From JAWKWH01 sp965204295 (GTDB lineage: Bacteria > Pseudomonadota > Alphaproteobacteria > Rhizobiales > Rhizobiaceae): DNA of 64,000 nt. The position numbers were made by a program, and so were the translations under genes. The notes beneath the pieces were generated by a model. The model had not been told where the DNA came from. It did not search any database and saw nothing but the letters and a program-made list of their open reading frames with translations. The stretch lies in assembly GCA_965204295.1 (NCBI GenBank), contig OZ241973.1:124001-188000 (forward strand), in the 5' to 3' direction. Of this stretch, positions 55,882 through 62,915 are shown piece by piece. How positions within the stretch are numbered: the first letter of the stretch is position 1; each line of letters opens with the position of its first letter.

Positions 55882-58058
55882 ACGGGTTGCCAAAACGCCT
55901 CCTTGAGGGCCGTTTCCGTATCTCGACGCAGCTCTATCTCGGTATCGGCGCCGCCGTCATCCTTACAATCGTCGCCAGCCTGGTCGGCTGGATCTCCTTC
56001 GAAAGGGTCGGCGATGTCCAGAAGCGGGTGAACGAGGACACCGTTCCCGAGATGGCCGCGGCCTTCGCGGTAGCGCAACAAACCGGCGCGCTGGCCGCCG
56101 CCGCACCGCGCCTTACCACCGCCGCGACGCCTGCTGAACTGGCTCGTATCGCCGGCAGGATCGCCGAGGATCGCGCCGCGTTCGAGGCGCAACTGTCGGT
56201 GTTGACGGAGTTTGGCAGCGCGTCGCGGCGCTCCCGGTCGATCAGGGAGCGGGGGGACGCGCTGATCGACAACACCGAGGCTATCGAGAAGTCGATGGCC
56301 GAACGGTTCGCCCTGGCCAGGCTTCGCCAGGCGCAGCAGAGGCAACTGTCCGCGCTGCGCGGCGAACTGACCGGCCTCCTGATTCCCTTGATCGACGACC
56401 AGTTGTTCTACGCCATGACCGGCTATCGCAGGCTCGGCGAACCTCCGGACCCGCCTGAACGGCATTTTTCGCAGGATGAGTTCAGCCGTTATCGCCATCT
56501 GGCGGAACTCAGGTCCGACGCCGCGGTCAGCGCTCAGCTTCTGGCAACCGCCTTCAACGTTTCCGACGCCGCTCTGCTGGAGCCGATGCGCGAGCGATTC
56601 GAAGCCGCCGCCCGGGACATCGAGAGGCGCCTGTCCCGGTTCAGCGCGGAGTCCCTGCACCGGCAACTGGCGCCGCTTTTCGACCGCCTGGTCGAGTTCG
56701 GCTCCGGTCCCGATGGCAGTTTCGCCCTGCGTGCTCGGGAGATTGCCCTCGAACGGCGGCAGAGAGATCTCCTTGCAGACAATCGCGACCTTGCCATCGC
56801 ACTCGTGGCCGAAGCCGAGGGTCTGATCAACGCCGCCCGCATCAGCGCCGAGAAGGCCGCCCGCGCCTCGGCCGATGCCATCGTCACCGGGCGCAATCTG
56901 CTGCTGCTGATCAGCGCCATCAGTATCATCGGCGCAGCGTTGATCGCCTGGCTGTTCGTCGGTCGGGTGTTGTCTCGCCGTCTGGGGCGGCTGTCCGATC
57001 GAATGCGCGGCATGGCCGAGGGCGATCTCGAAGGAAAGGTCGAGATCGGCGGCCGCGACGAGGTGGCGGAAATGGCGGCGGCGCTCGAAGTCTTCCGACG
57101 TCACGCCCTTGAGGTTCAACGTCTGAACCTGGTCGAGAAGCTGGCGGAGGAATTGCGCGGCAAGAACGACCAGCTCGAAGACGCGCTGGCCGAGTTGGAG
57201 CGGGCGCAGGATCAGATCGTCATGCGCGAGAAGCTGGCGGCGCTCGGCGAGCTCACCGCCGGCGTCGCTCACGAGATCAAGAACCCGCTCAATTTCATCA
57301 AGAATTTCTCTGAGGTCTCGGAGGAGTTGCTGCAGGAACTGCTCGCCGAGATCCCGCGCGCCGCCGGCGAAGGCGACGCGGAGACGGACGGGGGAAGCCG
57401 CGAGTTGATCGACGAGATCGGCGGCGATCTCACCGGCAATCTCAAGCGCATCCGCGAGCATGGCGAGCGGGCCAACCAGATCGTGCAGAGCATGTTGATG
57501 ATGGGGCGCGGCTCGGGCGAGCGGCAATCGACCGACATCAACGCCCTGCTCTCAAAGCACGCCCGGCTCGCCTATCACAACGCGCGGGTGAGCGACCCGG
57601 CCTTTCGCCTCGATGTCGAGGAGGATTTCGACCCCGATCTCGGCGAAAGCGAAGTCATCCCCCAGGACCTGAGCCGGGTGTTCCTGAATCTTGTGAACAA
57701 TGCTTGCTATGCGACCGACGAGAAGCGCCGCGCCGCGAGCGATGCCCCCACCGACGAAGCAGCGGCCGCCTACGACCCAAGGCTGCGGCTGGCGACCCGA
57801 CGTCTGGCGGACGGTATCGAAATCCGCATTCACGACAACGGGAACGGCATTCCGCCCGACATCGTCGACAAGATATTCAACCCCTTCTTCACGACCAAGC
57901 CGACCGATCATGGCACAGGTCTGGGCCTCGCCCTCTCCAACGACATCATCCGCCAGCACGGCGGAACCATCCAGGTCAACTCCGAGCCGGATGCCTTTAC
58001 CGAGATGATCATCAGACTGCCGGCAAGCCCGAAGCCGCCGCCGCCTGACGCCGCATAA
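55878..58058 (+). CDS. HAMP sensor histidine kinase
   Basis: The 726-aa kinase has one membrane helix near residues 20-40, a long helical periplasmic domain (~41-335), a second helix near 338-360, HAMP, then a coiled coil (~410-455). The phosphoacceptor His is near 465 in GVAHEIKNPLNFIKN, followed by N-box LNLVNNACYAT, G1 DNGNGIPPDI, FFTTK and G2 GTGLGLALS. The helical sensor resembles the TorS type, which needs a binding-protein partner. It overlaps the binding-protein gene by 4 nt. Its likely target is the receiver-PP2C protein of the same operon. Confidence 0.92.
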   Translation: MNGLPKRLLEGRFRISTQLYLGIGAAVILTIVASLVGWISFERVGDVQKRVNEDTVPEMAAAFAVAQQTGALAAAAPRLTTAATPAELARIAGRIAEDRAAFEAQLSVLTEFGSASRRSRSIRERGDALIDNTEAIEKSMAERFALARLRQAQQRQLSALRGELTGLLIPLIDDQLFYAMTGYRRLGEPPDPPERHFSQDEFSRYRHLAELRSDAAVSAQLLATAFNVSDAALLEPMRERFEAAARDIERRLSRFSAESLHRQLAPLFDRLVEFGSGPDGSFALRAREIALERRQRDLLADNRDLAIALVAEAEGLINAARISAEKAARASADAIVTGRNLLLLISAISIIGAALIAWLFVGRVLSRRLGRLSDRMRGMAEGDLEGKVEIGGRDEVAEMAAALEVFRRHALEVQRLNLVEKLAEELRGKNDQLEDALAELERAQDQIVMREKLAALGELTAGVAHEIKNPLNFIKNFSEVSEELLQELLAEIPRAAGEGDAETDGGSRELIDEIGGDLTGNLKRIREHGERANQIVQSMLMMGRGSGERQSTDINALLSKHARLAYHNARVSDPAFRLDVEEDFDPDLGESEVIPQDLSRVFLNLVNNACYATDEKRRAASDAPTDEAAAAYDPRLRLATRRLADGIEIRIHDNGNGIPPDIVDKIFNPFFTTKPTDHGTGLGLALSNDIIRQHGGTIQVNSEPDAFTEMIIRLPASPKPPPPDAA

Positions 58059-58068
58059 CCGGTCGGGC

Positions 58069-58413
58069 TCAGCCGCCGGTCGCGGTCACCGCCTCCGCCC
58101 TAGTGTCGTGGATCTTGATGATCTTGTCGAATCCAGAGATGCTGAAGACCTCCCGGATCGGTTCCGCGAGCGCGCAAATGCCGAGTTTCGCGTTGCGTTT
58201 TCCGAGATCCTTGGCGATCAACAGGATTGCTCTGAGACCGGCGCTGCTGACATAGGAGACGCCTTCGAAATCGACTATCACGGCGGCGTCGTCCTCGCTG
58301 ATGGCGGACTTCATCGCATCCTCGAATTCGCGGGCGGTGACGCCATCGATACGGCCCTTGACCTCGGCGATCAGGGTTCCATTTCCTCGCTCGGTTATCA
58401 CTTCCATCGCCAT
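58069..58413 (-). CDS. STAS-domain anti-anti-sigma factor (RsbV/SpoIIAA-like)
   Basis: The 114-aa single STAS domain has the phosphorylatable serines S56/S57 in VSYVSSAGLRAIL. It would be phosphorylated by the RsbW-like kinase and dephosphorylated by the PP2C protein, both encoded on the opposite strand and converging here. It is the last gene after amtB and the PII gene (56-bp gap), so its supply should follow ammonium-transporter expression. Confidence 0.92.
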   Translation of the reverse strand: MAMEVITERGNGTLIAEVKGRIDGVTAREFEDAMKSAISEDDAAVIVDFEGVSYVSSAGLRAILLIAKDLGKRNAKLGICALAEPIREVFSISGFDKIIKIHDTRAEAVTATGG

Positions 58414-58469
58414 TTCCCGTTTTCCTCTCGACCGTTTTGGCTGCTGAGCGTGCCGTCGTCACGCGATGT

Positions 58470-58808
58470 TCACAACGCCATCTCGCCTGTCTCCCCGCCA
58501 CAGATACGCTGCGCGCCGACCACTTCGCAGACGAATATCTTGCCGTCATCCTCCTGGTCGGTGCCGGCGGTGCGCCGGATCGTCTCCATCACCGGCTCGA
58601 CCAGCTCGTCGGCGACCACCGCCTCGATCTTGACCATCGGCATGAAGGCGATCCGGTATTCCGTGCCCCGATGCAACTCGGCATGCCCCATCTGCCGGTC
58701 GAACCCCTTGACCTCAACGGCGGTCAGGCTCAAGACCCCTACCTTCACCAGCGCCTCATGCACCGGGTCAAGTTTGTGCGGTTTGATTACCGCCTTGATT
58801 AGCTTCAT
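58470..58808 (-). CDS. PII signalling protein, atypical ligand residues
   Basis: The 112-aa trimeric PII protein senses ATP/ADP and 2-oxoglutarate and blocks AmtB. The core is clear (MKLIKAVIKPHKLD, VKIEAVV, DDGKIFVCEV). Aligned without gaps to E. coli GlnB, it keeps Tyr51, Gln39, Arg38 and Arg101 but has Asp for Gly37, Met for Lys40, His for Tyr46, Met for Lys58 and Cys for Arg103. Lys58, Gly37 and Arg103 contact 2-oxoglutarate or ATP in characterised PII proteins, so sensing may be altered. It lies 27 bp after amtB. I leave glnB/glnK undecided. Confidence 0.92.
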   Translation of the reverse strand: MKLIKAVIKPHKLDPVHEALVKVGVLSLTAVEVKGFDRQMGHAELHRGTEYRIAFMPMVKIEAVVADELVEPVMETIRRTAGTDQEDDGKIFVCEVVGAQRICGGETGEMAL

Positions 58809-58835
58809 CGATTTCGCGCGTCCTCTTGTGCCGTG

Positions 58836-60134
58836 TCAGAAGTCATAACCCCGTTCGCCATGGGTGGCAAGATCGAGGCCGACCAGTTCGTCTTCCTCAT
58901 CGACTCTGAGACCTCCGGTCAGAGCGGCGGTGATCTTCACAATAACCAAGGTGGCCAGCGCCGCCCACAACACGGTTGCGACCAGGCCAATAGCTTGCGC
59001 ACCAAGCTGTTGGAAGATGGTCATGCCCTCGGCCAGGCCGCGCCCGCCCAAGGCCCCGACGGCGAGAACGGAGACCAGCAGCGTCCCCAACATGCCGCCG
59101 ACGCCGTGCACGGCGAAGACATCGAGGGAGTCGTCGAGATTCCAACGTTGCTTGATCAGCTCGGTGGCGAAGAAGCAAAGCGCGCCCGCGGACGCACCCA
59201 GAATCAGGGCGCCGGCCGGGCCGATGAAACCCGAGGCTGGCGTGACCGCGGCGAGACCGGCGATGACGCCGGTCGCGGTGCCGATAAGCGAGGTCTTGCC
59301 GAACTTGATCCACTCGATGGCCAACCAGGTCACGGCCGCTGTGCCCGCGGCGATATGAGTTACGGCGATGGCCATGCCGGCGCCGCCATCCGCCGCCAGT
59401 TGACTGCCGCCGTTGAAGCCAAACCAGCCGACCCAGAGCATGGCCGCCCCCGCGGCCGTCATGCCGGGATTGTGCGGCGGGTGGAGTTGATTGGGAAAGC
59501 CGCGACGTCCGCCCAGAAACGCGACGATGACGAGCGCCGATACGCCGGCGGTCGCGTGCACGACCAAGCCGCCCGCGAAGTCAATGACCCCGAGAGCGCC
59601 GAGCCAGCCGCCGCCCCAGATCCAATGGCAGACCGGCGAGTAGACCAGGATGAGCCAGGAACCGCTCAATATGAGCACGGCCTGGAACTTGATGCGCTCG
59701 ACATAGGCGCCGACCATCAGGGCCGGCGTGATGACGGCGAAAGTCATCTGGAAAACGGCAAAGACGATCTCGGGAATCGAACCGCTCAAGGCCTCGGGCG
59801 TCACGCCGGCGAAGAACGCCTTGTCGAGCCCGCCGATGATGCCGCCGACGCTGTCGGAGAAGGCCAGGCTGTAGCCGATGGCCAGCCAGAGCAGGCTGGC
59901 GACGCAGGTAATCGCGAAACACTGCATGATCACCGACAGCACCGCCTGGGAGCGCACCAGGCCAGCATAGAACATCGCCAGGCCCGGCAGGGTCATCAAC
60001 AAGACCAGCGCGCTGGCGGCGATAATCCATGCCGTGTCACCGGCGCTGAGGCCCGCCTCCGCCGCCCGGCCCGGCCCGGGCGCCGCGCAAACCAATATGA
60101 TGATCAGCAAGCCGACAAGCCGACGCACAAGCAT
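58836..60134 (-). CDS. amtB: ammonium transporter AmtB
   Basis: The 432-aa trimeric channel has a signal-like first helix (residues 5-22, VGLLIIILVCAAPGPGRAA) and eleven further hydrophobic segments. The twin histidines of the pore lie in GGLVVHATAG and FAVHGVGGM, with the recruiting Asp in VIDFAGG and a Phe gate in QMTFAVITPAL. The cytoplasmic tail carries the GLDLATHGERGYDF end that binds PII. GGGAGGGG precedes the ATG at 60134. It is the first gene of the amtB-PII-STAS operon. Confidence 0.95.
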   Translation of the reverse strand: MLVRRLVGLLIIILVCAAPGPGRAAEAGLSAGDTAWIIAASALVLLMTLPGLAMFYAGLVRSQAVLSVIMQCFAITCVASLLWLAIGYSLAFSDSVGGIIGGLDKAFFAGVTPEALSGSIPEIVFAVFQMTFAVITPALMVGAYVERIKFQAVLILSGSWLILVYSPVCHWIWGGGWLGALGVIDFAGGLVVHATAGVSALVIVAFLGGRRGFPNQLHPPHNPGMTAAGAAMLWVGWFGFNGGSQLAADGGAGMAIAVTHIAAGTAAVTWLAIEWIKFGKTSLIGTATGVIAGLAAVTPASGFIGPAGALILGASAGALCFFATELIKQRWNLDDSLDVFAVHGVGGMLGTLLVSVLAVGALGGRGLAEGMTIFQQLGAQAIGLVATVLWAALATLVIVKITAALTGGLRVDEEDELVGLDLATHGERGYDF

Positions 60135-60468
60135 ACCCCTCCCGTTACGCCTATGTAGTAAATCATTTCTGGATGAACAATGCAACTGCTGTTGGTTCAT
60201 CCGATACACCTGTTCGCCATCTCCTGAATCGGTTATTGCCGATATGGTCTCGAAGTATGTCCACTGAATTGAAAACGCCACCGCCCACACTCGAAGAACA
60301 GATGGAGAGTGTCCATCCCCGATTCCACGATATTGAATTGGCGCCCGGCATCCGCATCCATGAAATTTCCCCTGCGCCCGGACCGCAACCAATCAATCAT
60401 CCGATAAGCGGATGGCAGGTGTCCAGGAATGTAATCCCTGGAGGTTTTAAGCGACCAACGTATCCTTA
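60135..60468. other. amtB upstream interval
   Basis: Besides the inverted repeat, a 70-codon plus-strand frame (from 60257, MSTELKTPPPTLEEQMESVH) ends at the IS boundary. It has no ribosome binding site or known domain, so I leave it uncalled. Confidence 0.3.
60171..60202. promoter_or_regulatory. inverted repeat in the amtB leader/promoter region
   Basis: Arms GGATGAAC (60171-60178) and GTTCATCC (60195-60202) are perfect and enclose a second small stem CAAC/GTTG. It starts 37 bp upstream of the amtB start, where an operator or leader hairpin would act. No clear sigma-54 box was found. Confidence 0.45.
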
Positions 60469-60967
60469 GAGGCTGTTTTGCGCATGGTTTGCCGATGTTG
60501 TTGTGGCGTTCTTCGCGCTTTGGATGTGGACCAAGGCAAGCCGTGGCCGGATGGCCGAACGGTCGAACTTGAGAAGCGCACCAAGCGCTATCCGACTGAC
60601 CTGACCGACGAGGGATGGGAGATTATCGATCCATTCCTACCGCCGCCACACGACCGACCTGCGCGAGGCGCTGAACGCGCCACGTTATCTTGCCTGCAGC
60701 GGTGTATGATCGCACCCGATTGATGGATGCCGCCGCCTGCCGGGATTTCGTTCTCGAAATCATTGGCCACACCGAAAAGCAGGCTGGCTTCAAGGTCCTG
60801 CCGCCGCGCCGGTCGTCAAACGAACTTTTGGATGGATGACGCGCCGGCGGCGGCTCGTACGCGACTACGAACACCCCATTGATGTCTCCAAAGCCATGAT
60901 CCATGGCGCCCTCGGCAACCCGTTACCGCAACGCATCGCCAAACCATCAGAAATCTTAAACAAACTC
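60469..60967 (+). mobile_element. deleted IS5-family (IS1031-like) copy with TTA duplication
   Basis: The ends GAGGCTGTTTTG and the complement of GAGTTTGTTTAAG are flanked by TTA on both sides (60466-60468 and 60968-60970), as expected for the 3-bp target duplication of this group. Inside, the transposase start (RTKRYPTDLTDEGWEIIDPF) is joined to its end (YDRTRLMDAAACRDFVLEI, LVRDYE-HPIDVSKAMIHG) by a deletion of roughly 300 bp plus frame changes. It is a non-autonomous miniature copy. Confidence 0.85.
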
Positions 60968-61022
60968 TTAGAACCTCGTGTATTCTGCTTCATTTGTTTT
61001 GGGAGGCATTTGGGAGGCATTA

Positions 61023-61863
61023 GGGTCTTTTGACATTGGGGATTCTGATTGTTTCTGAACTGTGATTCAAGCTTCCAAAATGGAGGTTTGAGTGAACGAA
61101 GATCGCCTGGTTGTTTCGGATGAGCTTTGGGAGAAGATTGCGCCCCTCTTACCCGGTAAAGCCGGGGACCCGGGAGCAACCGGTCGGGATAACCGTCGGT
61201 TTGTAGAGGCCGTTCTTTGGCGTGTGCGACCAGGGTCTCCCTGGCGTGACCTGCCCCAGGATTTCGGCAACTGGAATTCGGTTTTCAAACGATTTCGTCG
61301 ATGGGCAAAGGCCGGTGTGCTTGAGAGTCTTTTCAACGCCATAAGCGGCGAGCCAGACCTTGAATATGCTCTCATCGACAAAACGATTGTCCAGGCCCAT
61401 CAGAAGGCTTCGGGCGCAAAAGGGGGACACAGCATCAAGCCATTGGACGCTCTCGCGGCGGGCTGACGACCAAAATCGTTACCCTGGTCGATGCGCTCGG
61501 CAACTTGTTCCGCTTTCCGCTTCTGCCGGGGCAAGCGCACGACATGAAGGGGGGTGCTCCCCTGATCCACAATGTCTCCTTCGGAGCGTTGCTGGCCGAC
61601 AAGGCCTTCGACGCCGATTGGCTCCTGCAAGACCTTGATGAGCGCGGCGCAACCGCGGCTATTCCACCCAAATCAAACCGGAAAGGGCTACGAGACTACG
61701 ATACTCACATGTACAAGTGGCGTCGCCTGATTGAAAACTACTTCGCAAACATCAAGGAATTCAGAGGTATGGCAACCCGATACGACAAAACCGATACCAG
61801 CTACGCAGCCAACTGGCGCCTCCGCGCAATGCTCGTTGCCGCACGGCGATCGTCAACAGAACC
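61023..61863 (+). mobile_element. IS5-family (IS427-like) element
   Basis: Imperfect terminal repeats GGGTCTTTTGACA and the complement of GGTTCTGTTGACG (9 of 13) bound about 841 bp holding two transposase frames. No clean target duplication is visible. Its right end abuts a truncated IS5 transposase, so it probably inserted into that element. Confidence 0.65.
61092..61466 (+). CDS. IS5-family transposase, first frame (orfA)
   Basis: The 124-aa product carries the IS5 N-terminal domain (WEKIAPLLPGKAGDPGATG, RPGSPWRDLPQDFGNWNSVF) and the first catalytic Asp region (YALIDKTIVQAHQ). It precedes a run CAAAAGGGGGACA near 61417 where a -1 slip would join the second frame. GGAGG lies before the ATG-proximal start region. 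Confidence 0.85.
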   Translation: MNEDRLVVSDELWEKIAPLLPGKAGDPGATGRDNRRFVEAVLWRVRPGSPWRDLPQDFGNWNSVFKRFRRWAKAGVLESLFNAISGEPDLEYALIDKTIVQAHQKASGAKGGHSIKPLDALAAG

Positions 61864-61870
61864 TGGTTGA
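61505..61870 (+). CDS. IS5-family transposase, second frame (orfB)
   Basis: This frame holds the rest of the DDE domain (LLADKAFDADWLLQDL with the second Asp, YKWRRLIENYFANIKEFR with the catalytic Glu, ATRYDKTDTSYAA). The frame actually opens upstream as AIGRSRGGLTTKIVTL from about 61440, so a -1 frameshift in the first gene would give an intact fused transposase. Confidence 0.82.
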   Translation: MFRFPLLPGQAHDMKGGAPLIHNVSFGALLADKAFDADWLLQDLDERGATAAIPPKSNRKGLRDYDTHMYKWRRLIENYFANIKEFRGMATRYDKTDTSYAANWRLRAMLVAARRSSTEPG

Positions 61871-62633
61871 GTTGGCTGCGGTTTCCGGGGTTTCGGATTG
61901 GCGAGCCGGTCCCGGACCAAAAGACGATCCGGGCGGGTGCGTTTAAAGCCCTGTTTGCAGGTTTTGAAGAGCAACCTCGCGAGAGGGGATACAAGCCCGC
62001 CGGCGGCCGGATTGTAGACGCCACGCTGGTATCTGCCCCACGCCAACGGATGAGCGGGCAAGAGAAAGAACGGGCCAAGACAGGCGAGAGCGCCTCTGAC
62101 ATCCGGCCCGATGATCCGGCCAAGGCGGCCCGGAAAGACACGAACGCGCGCTGGACGGTCAAGTATTCCAAAGCAGGCAAGACAAAAGACGGCAAGGAGG
62201 ATGCCGGTCTCGTCGATATCCCGATTGACCGCAAATGGCGCTTTGTCCGCGGCGAGACCGGGACCGACGCCGCCCGGTATGATGGGCATGAACCGACATC
62301 GGTTCCGGATGGGACAAACAGTTCAAAGAGCGTCCGGGCGGATACCGGATACCGGTCCGCCAGGAACGAAGCCTGGCTCAAGGAGCATGGCTAGAGGTCC
62401 CATATCCGCCGCAAAAAGCCCAGAGGCAAGCCGATGCCCAAACATATCCGGCGCGGCAATGCCACGCGGTCATCCGTTCGGGCCTGCGTGGAACATGTCT
62501 TCGGACACGAGAAGAGACCAATGGCGTCCGTTGCATTGGCGAAGTTCGCGCCGCCGGCAGGACCACCATGGCCAACCTCAGCTATACTTTCCGACGCTTC
62601 ATTTTCCATGAACGAGGACGGACCGCGGCCTGA
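61867..62633 (+). pseudogene. IS5-family transposase, 5'-truncated and frameshifted
   Basis: The text begins inside a standard IS5 transposase (MSWLRFPGFRIGEPVPDQKT), continues through GGRIVDATLVSAPRQRM and ARWTVKYSK, then changes frame to RGNATRSSVRACVEHVFGH and again to MANLSYTFRRFIFHERGRT. The first ~100 residues are missing, cut by the IS5 element to its left. The 62634-62915 stretch after it holds no gene. Confidence 0.82.
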
Positions 62634-62915
62634 CACTGCCCAAAATCCAGAAATACCCGCTCCGGCGGGCCAAAAGGTCGGCAAAACGAACGCCACGACA
62701 AATGCTCAAACCAAAATACTCGCAAAACGCGGCATACATCCATGCATTCCCTTCAAAACAAAGCCAAAAACAATGTTGCTCAAGGCGTCCAAGCGGGTTA
62801 CGATGAAATCCCGCATCGTCGAGATGCGCAAATTCCGCGTTCAGAACCCGGATGATCCAACACTACGGCGGGCCGTTCGATCGCCCGGCGCCGGAGCAAC
62901 TTCAGTTACCCGCTT

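Noticed and set aside
55839..57527. A 562-codon minus-strand frame opposite the histidine kinase
   Set aside because: Antisense shadow of the kinase with complete H, N and G boxes.
58470..58808. Loss of the PII uridylylation tyrosine
   Set aside because: First suspected from the ELHRGTEY loop, but numbering shows the changed residue is Tyr46; Tyr51 is retained.
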